Shown here: piece by piece, positions 40,232 through 48,576 of the stretch
Position numbering within the stretch: the stretch's first letter is position 1
Layout of the letters: each line of letters starts with the position of its first letter
Origin: Lepidostoma basale
Lineage: Eukaryota; Arthropoda; Insecta; Trichoptera; Lepidostomatidae
Length of the DNA stretch: 64,000 bases
NCBI GenBank assembly: GCA_022606425.2
Contig: JAHDVF020000240.1
Span: 2,294,001 to 2,358,000 of the forward strand
Direction of reading: 5' to 3'
The notes under the pieces: model-generated
The model's input: only the letters and a program-made list of their open reading frames with translations
Databases searched by the model: none
What the model was told of the DNA's origin: nothing
Program-made: the position numbers and the translations under genes

Positions 40232-42890
40232 GCGACTATATTTTTTTTTTATTTTTTATTATCGAGGGTAACAAACAGCAATTACAGTATACGAGTATAA
40301 ACACATAGAGACAACAAAACAAGGCCAATTACATGCTACCACAAATATTATATAACAACTGACATAAGGTTAAATATATAAGAGTAATAAAGTAACACTT
40401 TTATAAGATAAAGAGAAAACTATTAGTAATAATGAATTAAAAATAAAATACAATTTTAAAATGTAAAAGAAAAAAGAAAAAGACAAGAAAAGAAAAAAAA
40501 AATAGAGTAACTAATTTCATTCGCCCCGAAGGGTTGCTCCAACCATTTTTTTAAAATCACTTTCATTAAGATGGAACACATCGATGTTACTAAAGCACTT
40601 ATTGTACGTGTCGCACGTCCGGTACACCGCCGCACTCTGAGCGTAGTTAGTCCGATAAGCAGGAAGGTGGAATATTTGGTTCGCAGTGTGTCTTGTGCGA
40701 AGCATAGGGGTATTCAGTAATAATTTACTAAGAAGTTCGGAGTTGTCTATTTTGAAGTGAATGATTTTGTGAAGCAACATCATATCATTAATTGTTCGCC
40801 TATTTTCGAGAGAGTCCAAGGAATAAAATTTAAGGGCAGAATTATAATTTGCAAATGACCTGCACATTTTGAAATTAATGTGTTTAATGAAAATTTTTTG
40901 GACTCTTTCGATGCGTTGAATATGCGCTGCATAGTAAGGAGACCAAACGGGAGATACGTATTCGAGTAGTGAGCGAACCATGGTTGTATAAAGAACTTTG
41001 AGGGCTGTGATGTTCTGAAAGGGTTTGCATGTACGCAATATGAATCCTAATGTCCTGTAGGATTTGTCTAAAATGCCATCAATGTGACTTACGAAAGTGA
41101 GTTTCGAGTCCATTGTGACTCCGAGATCTCGCACGCGATCTGAGTTAGATAATCTTGTGTTATTAATAAAATAGTCATGATTGTGCGGGTTGATTTTACG
41201 AGAAAACGAAACTTTGAGACATTTGTCAGCATTGAGGGTCAGTTTATTTATCTTACAATAATCAGAGAGTCTGTCGAGATCAGACTGAAGTTTATGGCAA
41301 TCGGATATGTCAGAAATATTCAGAAAGACCTTCATGTCATCAGCAAAAAGGAGGTGTTTGGAGTAGAGGAAACAGTTGCCAATATCATGAATATAAAGAA
41401 TAAAGAAGAGGGGTCCCAGATGGGAGCCTTGAGGAACTCCGGATGGAATTCCCACGAAGTCTGACTTGAAGCCACCAATCACCACAGCCTGTCTTCGATT
41501 TTTGATATATGAATTTATCCATCTTAGAAGGTCACCGTGGATTCCAAGTCTGCCAAGTTTATCTAGGAGTACGCTGTGGTTTACCTTATCAAAAGCTTTG
41601 GCGTAGTCAGTGTATATGGCATCAGTTTGGAGTCCGCGGTGCATGTTCGAAATAATATAGTCAGTGAACGGTATCAGATTGGATAAAACAGATTTATTAC
41701 GGAGGAAACCATGTTGTTGATCACTCAGAACACATTTAAGAGAGGGATATAATTGGTCATATACAATACGCTCGAAAATCTTACTAATGGCAGATAAAAT
41801 GGAGATTGGACGATAGTTCTTGATGAAGCTTTTGGGTCCTGATTTGTGAACTGGAATAATAAAGGCTTCTTTCCATTTATCTGGAAAGCAACCTTCAGAT
41901 AGAGAACGGATAAAAAGGATAGAAAGAGGTTCAGCGAGGGTTTTTGCACAGTTAAATAAGTATAATGGCGGTATTCCATCACTTCCAGCACCTTTGTTGG
42001 TGTCGACACCTGATAAATATCTGGCGAGTGTGTTCCTATCTGTAAGACAGCTTCCGATGTTAGTGGTGTTTGAGGGCTCGTAGGAGTTTATAGTACTGGG
42101 GGTAGTGTCACAATCAAAGACAGAATGAAAATAAGTGGAGAACGCATGGCTGATATTTCTGCCACCACTTATTGATTTATTATCATCAATAGACATTATC
42201 TTTGGAAGGGAGTTATTCTTGTACTTGCTCTTGACGAATCGCCAAAAGGAGTTTGGATTATTAGTAATATTCATTTCGGTAGAGTGAATATACTCAGAAA
42301 AACATTTCCTGGCCATACGCTTTTGGCGAGTTCTCAGCAAAGAAAAGGTGTGATAATCAAGGGAATTTTTATATTTGGTAAACCGCTTGTGATATTTGAT
42401 CTTTTCTTTGGTAAGTTTTATGAGGGAACTATTGTACCAAACTGGAAAATTGGAGTTACTCTTAAAATGTCGGAGGGGTATAAATTGCTCAATGGAGTTA
42501 TTCAACACGATATAAAAGGCATCTACCGCAGCGTTGAGGGGATATGTGGATAGAATATTTGACCAATTAACCTCAGATAAAAAAATATTAATTGATTCAT
42601 AGTCTCCATGTTTAAAAAGATGAACGGCTCGTTGGGGTTCACGTAGTAGCTGAGAAGGTTCAAATGATAGAGTTAATTCAATAGCTGGGTGATGGGAATC
42701 CTCGGGTACAAGTGGAAAAGCAGATCGAGACACTCCGGAGACAAAATGGGAAGTACTAAGTATAAGATCCAAGGTACGATTAAGTGAGTTTTTAATTGAA
42801 TTATACTGGTGAAGACCGAGAAGAGACAGATATAATTTATAGTTGGATTTAATTTATGTAAATTATATAGAGATATAATTTACATAAATT
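40232..42890 (-). mobile_element. CR1/Jockey-group LINE, 5'-truncated, RT intact
   Basis: Full extent of the insertion on the minus strand: truncated endonuclease end (SNYKLYLSLLGLHQYNS, LNRTLDLILSTS) from about 42890, the RT frame, a ~285-bp A-rich 3' UTR and an A-rich 3' terminus at about 40232-40250. It joins the 5' cut end of RTE1. The rest of that RTE1 copy is not found on the other side, so the insertion was accompanied by a deletion or used the truncated end. Confidence 0.8.
40517..42772 (-). CDS. LINE reverse transcriptase frame, 751 codons, 5'-truncated
   Basis: Uninterrupted frame for the C-terminal part of a LINE ORF2. It starts at the end of the endonuclease domain (LDLILS at residues 2-7, with SHHPAIELTL near 26-35). 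The RT domain follows: NYRPISILS (319-327), QQHGF (352-356), DYAKAFDKVNH (389-399, catalytic Asp), SGVPQGSHLGPLFF (444-457), LLFADDMKVF (474-483, catalytic FADD). A C-terminal region with R.IERVQKIFIKHI follows, ending ATLRGE-stop. The listed Met is internal to the original protein: the frame is open upstream to about 42880. FADD with the QGS.LGPL and DLGV..D motifs fits the CR1/Jockey group. Without its endonuclease it cannot act alone. The lack of stops suggests recent insertion. Confidence 0.85.
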   Translation of the reverse strand: MDLILSTSHFVSGVSRSAFPLVPEDSHHPAIELTLSFEPSQLLREPQRAVHLFKHGDYESINIFLSEVNWSNILSTYPLNAAVDAFYIVLNNSIEQFIPLRHFKSNSNFPVWYNSSLIKLTKEKIKYHKRFTKYKNSLDYHTFSLLRTRQKRMARKCFSEYIHSTEMNITNNPNSFWRFVKSKYKNNSLPKIMSIDDNKSISGGRNISHAFSTYFHSVFDCDTTPSTINSYEPSNTTNIGSCLTDRNTLARYLSGVDTNKGAGSDGIPPLYLFNCAKTLAEPLSILFIRSLSEGCFPDKWKEAFIIPVHKSGPKSFIKNYRPISILSAISKIFERIVYDQLYPSLKCVLSDQQHGFLRNKSVLSNLIPFTDYIISNMHRGLQTDAIYTDYAKAFDKVNHSVLLDKLGRLGIHGDLLRWINSYIKNRRQAVVIGGFKSDFVGIPSGVPQGSHLGPLFFILYIHDIGNCFLYSKHLLFADDMKVFLNISDISDCHKLQSDLDRLSDYCKINKLTLNADKCLKVSFSRKINPHNHDYFINNTRLSNSDRVRDLGVTMDSKLTFVSHIDGILDKSYRTLGFILRTCKPFQNITALKVLYTTMVRSLLEYVSPVWSPYYAAHIQRIERVQKIFIKHINFKMCRSFANYNSALKFYSLDSLENRRTINDMMLLHKIIHFKIDNSELLSKLLLNTPMLRTRHTANQIFHLPAYRTNYAQSAAVYRTCDTYNKCFSNIDVFHLNESDFKKMVGATLRGE

Positions 42891-42898
42891 AAATCCAA
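42843..42898. repeat. Perfect 26-bp-arm palindrome at the LINE 5' junction
   Basis: Left arm 42843-42868 and right arm 42873-42898 are exact inverses with a 4-nt AGAG loop. The left arm overlaps the 5' end of the truncated LINE, so the LINE's terminal sequence has been copied back in inverse at its 5' junction. Confidence 0.85.
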
Positions 42899-43334
42899 GT
42901 AAAATCATTTAACAATCGTGTTTATTATTATAAATTTAAGTGTTATAATTCATAAAAATGAATATTGTCTCGTTGTATGAAATTATTAATATTGGCTTTT
43001 TTATAGGATTCACGGGCCGCCACTGCTGATTATACGTACAACTGACCGCGTGGTTATTCCTGCTTTCTCCACCGGCGCGCGTGTCCGTGAGTGTGCACAA
43101 TAAATTGCCACTCGGCCTTCCTCCTCGGCAGGTAAAACATTGTTTGCCATTAGAGTAAACAAAACATTCTAATACACTTGATTCAATCATTAAATTGTGT
43201 TATTATAGCCTATTTGGTTAGCATTCATAACTACGTGTAGTCCATTCCATGAGATATAAGAAAGAAAATCAATTTTCATGTTATAATCATGTGCCATCTT
43301 CAGTTGAATATAAACTAAAGAAGAGAAAACTTAT
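42899..43334. other. Unassigned, partly less AT-rich
   Basis: 43010-43140 (GGATTCACGGGCCGCCACTG, TCTCCACCGGCGCGCGTGTC) has no family match, though TAGGTTCGCGAGCCGCCAC at 59100 resembles its start, so it may be a low-copy repeat. Confidence 0.3.
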
Positions 43335-43365
43335 CTTAATAATAATAATAATAATAATAATATGC
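43335..43365. repeat. (TAA)n microsatellite
   Basis: About eight TAA units. Confidence 0.9.
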
Positions 43366-43479
43366 TAACTTTTAAAGCGCCGTTTTTGTGATGTAATCAC
43401 CTCAAGGGCGCATTAAGACGTGTTTTAAATCTAAAAATCTAAATGTGACCGCTTAAAAAACGATCGGTTTAAAAGTATA

Positions 43480-43965
43480 GTAGAACAAAGTATAAATGTT
43501 TAAATTGGGTATGAAATATGAAAATATGAAATCTGTCGGATCATTTATGCATCTAAGGTATGAAGGGAGATTGTTCCAAGCTGATGGACCGGCTACCGCG
43601 AACGCTCGATCCCCGAAATTTGTCCTGGGCAACGCTTCGGCTCAACTAATCTTCCTATTGCTGAGGAGTTTGCCGAGTGAAGTGTGGATTTCCGTGAATT
43701 TAGGCTGTCCGTTATACAGAGTTCAGATATATAACTTGGCGCCATTCCATGTAGCGCTTTGAAGACTGTCCAGCAGAGTTTATAATGGATTCTTTCTGGA
43801 CTTTTAAGCCAGTGAAGTTCTTTGAGATGTTGTGTTATATGTGACTTTTTTGGAATGCCTTTAATGAGCCTTGCTGCTGCATTGAACGCAGATTGAAGTT
43901 TGTTTATTTGTTGTTTTGGAATGTTTGCATAAATCCATTACAATAATCAAGTCGTGACACAACGA
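43480..43965 (-). pseudogene. L2/CR1/Rex1-type LINE RT C-terminal fragment
   Basis: Minus strand: SRLDYCNGFM, KLQSAFNAAARLIKGIPKKS, HITQHLKELHWLKSPERIHY, KLCWTVFKALHGMAPSYISE, then with frameshifts DRAFAVAGPSAWNNLPSYLR. The LDYCN, NAAARLI, L..LHWL...RI.YK, K.LHG.AP.Y, GP.AWN.LP series is the conserved region after the RT palm in L2, CR1 and Rex1 LINEs. At least three frameshifts. A short piece of the same family is at 61645-61745. Confidence 0.75.
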
Positions 43966-44059
43966 ACTTAAGATGTCATTTCACGTTCAATTACTATTAT
44001 TTTTAAATTTTCATATGAAACACTCATTTTGTGGACATTTTAGTCTTATAGATACAAAA

Positions 44060-44250
44060 TAATAAAACACATTGTATTTAGCCACGGTATGGTTATTATA
44101 ATCGATGCCAACTGGTTTTACTTAGACCGAAGCTTTATCAGGGCAATATATTAACTATGTACGTTATTATAAGCTTGTGTCCAAGCGAAGCTAGTTGGCA
44201 TCAATTCTAATAACCACACCGTGCTTAAATACAAAGTATTTCAATATTTG
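44060..44250. repeat. Family G palindrome
   Basis: Outer arms TTGTATTTAGCCACGGTATG and GTGCTTAAATACAA; inner ATCGATGCCAACTGG and CTAGTTGGCATCAAT. Minus core 44106-44147 reads CUGAUAA (G8 to A), stem II GCUU...AAGU, AAAACCAGUU. The right arm keeps AGCGAAGCUAGUUGGC only. Confidence 0.6.
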
Positions 44251-44269
44251 ATTTAATATCAAATCAAAT

Positions 44270-44790
44270 CAGTTTATTTCATCAACAGTCATTACAAAAT
44301 TTATTTTTAAGGCATCTATTGAGAACAGGTAAAATAATATATTATATATAGTATACTACCAGAAACGCATAAGAGATGGTTCAACATTAGGAAGACAGGA
44401 TACTCTCCAGAATCAAGAGTATTTGCCTTCTGAACGTACTTTCACTAACATGAAAGACGTCGATCTCCGAGGAGACCGCGTTCAGCAGACTAATTGCTCT
44501 TCCCACCGGTGACACCAGAGGCAGATTGGTTCTGGCGGCCGGTAGGTAAAACAATCTGTGCTGTCGCTGTCGGAGATATCTATCGGGGACAAAAAGCCGA
44601 ACACCCTCCAGTACGGCAGAGTTCTCGAAGTATCCCCTAATTAATCTAAAGAAATGGGTAATTAGATGTCCATCTCTTCGAAGCTGTAGAGAATTGGTTC
44701 CGAGCATTCCCAAAAGAAATGCCGTGGGATAGAGCCAAGGATAGCTACCATACTCCCTCATGTAGAGATTTGTGTGACTGCCACACTAAA
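44270..44790 (-). pseudogene. CR1/Jockey-group LINE 3' end
   Basis: Frame 44761-44387: YGSYPWLYPTAFLLGMLG, RRDGHLITHFFRLIRGY, RLFVPDRYLRQRQHRLFYL, PAARTNLPLVSPVGRAIS, NAVSSEIDVFHVSES, ending ESILSS-stop. This is the extreme C-terminus of the family whose RT is at 49069-50415, about 90% alike. The 3' UTR runs to an ATAAACTG-type tail at about 44270. Confidence 0.75.
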
Positions 44791-44965
44791 GAACCTCTAT
44801 TGTGACTGCCACACTGAAGATCCCGAGTTCGATTCCCGGCGATGATAGTGTGTTTATCACACTGTCTTTGTTCAGTTGATGAATTCACGTCACAACAAAA
44901 TTGTTATATATTACCTACCTATTACATGTCACGATGAGAATCAATAATATTGTCTAATTGTATCT
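44775..44965 (+). repeat. SINE1 copy with duplicated head
   Basis: TGTGACTGCCACACTAAAG is repeated as TGTGACTGCCACACTGAAG, then ATCCCGAGTTCGATTCCCGG (good box B), GATAGTGTGTTTATCACACT. Confidence 0.65.
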
Positions 44966-45165
44966 CAATAGAGACGAAGATGTATTTTTTTTTATAAACT
45001 GAATAGTATCAGAAATATAATAGAATAGGAAACAGAATAGAATAGAATAGGAAATAGGAAAAAGAATAGAATAGAATAGGAAATAGGAATGGAATTGAAT
45101 TGGAAAAAGAATAGAATAGAATAGGAAACAGAATAGTATCAGAATAGTATTTTTTTGGAAACAGA
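44966..45165. repeat. GAATA-type minisatellite within repeat X
   Basis: Minus-strand X end (AATTGTATCTCAATAGAGAC) is followed by an expansion of AGAATAGAATAGAATAGGAA and GGAAACAGAATAGTATC units. The unit resembles the GGAAACAGAATATGG word inside repeat X, so it probably arose from it. Confidence 0.7.
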
Positions 45166-45480
45166 ATATTATCTTAATAGATGGCGCTAGTGTAGATTGA
45201 CCTACAAAATGTGAAGTTATTTAAAAAAAAGTAGCATATATACAAGTTCCAAAAATTTGTCAGACGTGGTGGTCGTAAGAAGGGCGGAACGGGAAATGTT
45301 GTTAACATAATGTGATCGCTTAACCCAACCAATGACAGATCATAAGTCCTGTAAACGCCTCGACTACCATATTCTGTTTCCAAAAAAAAATTATATGTTC
45401 GTCTCTATTGAGATACAATTAATCCTTAAAAATGATTAACCCGCAATGGGTAAAAATCCAGTATTTGTATACATTCAAAA
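45166..45480 (+). repeat. Repeat X copy
   Basis: AATAGATGGCGCTAGTGTAG, CATATATACAAGTTCC, GGTGGTCGTAAGAAGGGCGG, AACCCAACCAATGACAGATC, CGTCTCTATTGAGATACAAT, AACCCGCAATGGGTAAAAAT, TATACATTCAAAAA. Full set of X landmarks. Confidence 0.75.
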
Positions 45481-45569
45481 AACAAATAATATTGTCGCTT
45501 TACCCTTTTATTTGACTCACGATCCAATTATCCAAAGAGCTATTTAACAAAATATTAATAATAATAATA

Positions 45570-45740
45570 TATGTATTGAATGTCGGCCATGTGCGGAGTC
45601 AGAGAAATCGACGCGCGTGCATGACACGATGTATGAATGTTGAGGAAACAAGAGAAATATGTCAGCACTTCAGAAAGAAAAGTGTGGCAGTCCATTCTTT
45701 TGGCCTACCCCTTCGGGGAGACGGCGTGATGGTTAGTTAC

Positions 45741-45771
<31 letters not shown>

Positions 45772-45775
45772 TTAT
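45570..45775 (+). pseudogene. RTE1 LINE 3' end with TTAG tail
   Basis: NVGHVRSQRNRRACMTRCMN-like frames, then KVWQSILLAYPFGETA with CCCCTTCGGGGAGACGGCG, TGATGG and (TTAG)n to about 45772. The best preserved RTE1 3' terminus in the window. Confidence 0.8.
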
Positions 45776-45779
45776 AATA

Positions 45780-46140
45780 TACGATATGGAATCGAAAATT
45801 AAGAGTATTGTCTCGATATTATTTCAATTTATATGCGTTTCATACGAACTATTCCCGAAGCCATGAATCCCACAGTTCGGTCGTAATTTCGGTTGATCAA
45901 GACAGTTTCAAATCAGAGAGATGTTCTTCTCTTGTGTGGCCCGCCCTGGGTCAGTGGTAGGAAGAATTAAAAACTCAAATGCAAATGTATTATTAATCGC
46001 CTTCTGGGGAACGGTTTGTCTTGTTGACTATTTCTAGTTTCTATGGCCAGAAGTAGACAACATTTTTATTTAATTTTTCTGCACATTACAGATTATTCAC
46101 ACAAACGTCAACATTACAATTTAAAACATCCCTTTAGTCC
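45780..46140. other. Unassigned DNA
   Basis: No match to the repeat families; no frame. Confidence 0.35.
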
Positions 46141-46147
46141 ACATCCC

Positions 46148-46450
46148 GTAGACAAATACTGGATTTTTATACATTGCGGGTTAATCATTTTTTAAGGATT
46201 AATTGTATCTCAATAGAGACGAAGATGTAAATTATTTGGAAACAGAATATGGCAGTCGAGGCGTTTAGAGGACTTATGACCTCTCATTGGTTGGGTTAAG
46301 CGATCACTTTATGTTAACAACATTCCCCATTCCACCCATCTAACGACACCACATTTTGACAACTTTTTGGAACTTGTATATATGCTACTATTCTGTTTCC
46401 AAATAATTTACATCTTCGTCTCTATTGAGATACAATTAATCCTTAAAAAT
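46148..46450. repeat. Repeat X snap-back with perfect 56-bp arms
   Basis: 46194-46249 and 46389-46444 are exact inverses (AAGGATTAATTGTATCTCAA ... GGAAACAGAATA). The minus-oriented X body lies between them. The arm includes the X 3' region only. Confidence 0.85.
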
Positions 46451-46489
46451 ATATGTTTACACATACGCATATATATATAAAAAATGACG

Positions 46490-46690
46490 AGCTTCGTGAT
46501 AAAGAGGCAAATGCTATGACTGTAACACCGTATTGTCCTGGTTCGAATTCCGGCGATGTCACACTATCTTTGATCTGGTGTAAAATCAATATAATAACTC
46601 AAAAATAAATATGTATACAGTAATTGGGTCCAAGAAACCTGTTGTATCAATAAAATAATAATTATTATTAATACTCGTACATACGTAGGC
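46490..46690 (+). repeat. SINE1 copy, with 3' body
   Basis: Head decayed at box A; CCTGGTTCGAATTCCGGCGA (good box B), TGTCACACTATCTTTGATC, GTATACAGTAATTGGGTCC, AAGAAACCTGTTGTATCAAT. Shares the 3' body with 60715-60905. Confidence 0.7.
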
Positions 46691-46754
46691 AACTAAACAA
46701 CATAAACGCTTAATTCACAAAATTAAACAAGTTTACACAGACGCATCACTGTTT

Positions 46755-46850
46755 ATCTTTATGATTGTCGCGATAGCTATTTCGTCAACTTATGAACAAC
46801 CGAGATTGGCGAATCTCCGAAACATCTGTTGAGAAGGACAAGTTACACGG
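46755..46850. repeat. Family A arm and an F-like core fragment
   Basis: TTGTCGCGATAGCTATTTCG then TCAAC (A arm, minus), followed by CCGAGATTGGCGAATCTCC then GAAACATCTGTTGAGAAG, in which GAGAUUGGCGAAUCUC is a perfect hairpin before GAAAC. Confidence 0.5.
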
Positions 46851-46893
46851 ATTTTCCCAAAATCCCAAATAACAATACGTCAATAGTCAATAT

Positions 46894-47100
46894 ACGAGGT
46901 GTGGCAATTAAATTCCGAGAATTTAGTTGCGGCGTGCGAACCGGCAACACTGCATGACTGGATTTAGAGATCGTAGACTCAATCCTGGATTTAAATATTC
47001 AATTTTACCCTTCACTACATCTAGATGAATTTTGTTACGGCGTTTAAGATATTGTGTATTTGGAACATTTATCTGCAATGTGCTTAAGCATTGAGCTTCA
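46894..47100. mobile_element. Possible mariner-like terminal fragment
   Basis: TATACGAGGTGTGGCAATTA then AATTCCGAGAA resembles the terminal repeats of some mariner elements, which begin after a TA target. Nothing after it reads as a transposase. A minus-strand frame (47111-46923, LKRRNKIHLDVVKGKIEYL...) is unrecognised. No second terminus was found. Confidence 0.3.
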
Positions 47101-47108
47101 TATTCTGT

Positions 47109-47148
47109 CACCCTGACGAAGCTCCGGCGGAAGCGAAACCGGTTGGTG
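47109..47148 (+). ncRNA. Hammerhead ribozyme motif, family G
   Basis: Stem I CACC, CUGACGA (47113-47119), extra A, stem II GCU.C/G.AGC with a CGGCG loop, GAA, stem III ACCGGU, U17 at 47144, stem I GGUG. Stem I has four perfect pairs. Cleavage triplet is GUU. Confidence 0.6.
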
Positions 47149-47199
47149 TTAATAACAAATAAAGTGGTTTAGATAAAAGTATTACAAGTGTACAAACAA

Positions 47200-47445
47200 A
47201 CAAACCATCACGCCGTTTCCCCGCAGGGGTAGGCAGAGAGAAAGGACCGCCACACTATCCTGGCACACCTCTCTAGATTCCTTTACATTCATACAGCGAG
47301 TCATACACGCACGTCGATTCTTCCGACTTCTAACATGACTAACCTTTAAAATTTTAATAATTTGGTCATGCCATGTTTTCCTCGGTCCGCCTCGACTCCA
47401 TACTCCATTTACGTCATTAACGTACGAGTATACTTTCTTAACCAT
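47200..47445 (-). pseudogene. RTE1 LINE 3' end
   Basis: Frame 47445-47182: MVKKVYSYVNDVNGVWSR, GGPRKTWHDQIIKILKVSHV, RKNRRACMTRCMNVKESRE, then the frame shifts before the hairpin CCCCTGCGGGG. The loop is UGC instead of UUC, with the stem kept. Confidence 0.75.
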
Positions 47446-47449
47446 TTTT

Positions 47450-47548
47450 TCACCTCAGAAGGCTGAAATATGACATTCCATTTAAAATATGATTAAACCC
47501 CTAGAAGACAGATGTTTTCATTCATATACGTATTGATTAGAAATATTT
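47450..47548 (+). repeat. Family D arm fragment
   Basis: CCTCAGAAGGCTGAAATATG then ACATTCC, AAACCCCTAGAAGACAG, TTTTCATTCATATACG. Core half lost. Confidence 0.5.
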
Positions 47549-48575
47549 TTATGTATTAATATATTTTTTATATTTGATACCAAAGCCGGCTTAAACCCTA
47601 TACATAGAATAAAAGATTTTGTTAAAGTTAACTTTATTTTAATCAAACAATGACAATATTACCAAGAAACCGGTCGAAATAAATTTAAATAATGTGGAAT
47701 TTTAAATCTTATTTTTTTAAATTGTAAATTTTTTTTTTCTGTATATAATTTATATATTTGCAATGATTTGATAGCAAAAAATATATATAACTAAATTAGA
47801 AAATAACTCTTTGATGTGTATGAATTTTGAGTATCCGGCTTGTTTATAATTATTATATATTAGCTATGAATAAATATTTTAATTGTGAATTATTATTCTA
47901 ATTTGATGCATTCCAGTCGTTTTAAAACATTAGGATAGGATTGCATTTAAATTATGTATTTAAAATGTCTAGAAAAATATTGATCCGAAAATATTTAAAT
48001 AAATTATGTTGCGTTGAAATTTAAATATCAATAATAAAAATAAATTAAACAATTTTAACAATGCAAATGAGACGCAAATCTAAAAGGTTTCTTATTCATG
48101 AGATGTACTCAAGCTTCATATAAAGAAATATTGTTTAACTTGGAGGTGAAGTGCCTTAACCTTTATTCGTATTGTGTTTATCGAATTAAAACAAAACAAA
48201 AAAAACCTTGTCAAAGATTGATTCATTTGTTGTCATTTTTTCGAGTTTCTGTTCAAAGGATTGGTTTGCAGTTAAGTTCTTGGGATAAAACTTGAACCTT
48301 TTTAATGTGTTTATTTGAACCCAGTTACAGTAAACAACTTTTATGTTATTTATTCTCATGACAGGTCTCTAATCTAAAACATATGTTTGAAGACTTGATA
48401 AATTACACATCTTTTCATAATTACGTAGACACATTGAACTTTTTTATGTCAGTTTAAACTGAGTTTTATTCCGATCAATTTGTTAATGTTCGAAATTATT
48501 ATTATTATTATTATTATTTTGTTGATACGCTCTTTACATAATTACGGCCGAGCCGAATCGATGTTTTCAGTTTAT
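47549..48575. other. AT-rich DNA with an ATT microsatellite
   Basis: No gene or dispersed family recognised. (ATT)n at 48497-48521. Confidence 0.4.
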
Positions 48576-48576
48576 C

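Noticed and set aside
39691..40308. 205-codon plus-strand frame
   Set aside because: Antisense shadow of the RTE1 reverse transcriptase region.
46894..47111. Penelope-like or transposase protein in the minus-strand frame LKRRNKIHLDVVKGKIEYL
   Set aside because: Adjacent to a hammerhead, which was tempting, but no RT or GIY-YIG motif and no homologous segment in the window; left as unrecognised.
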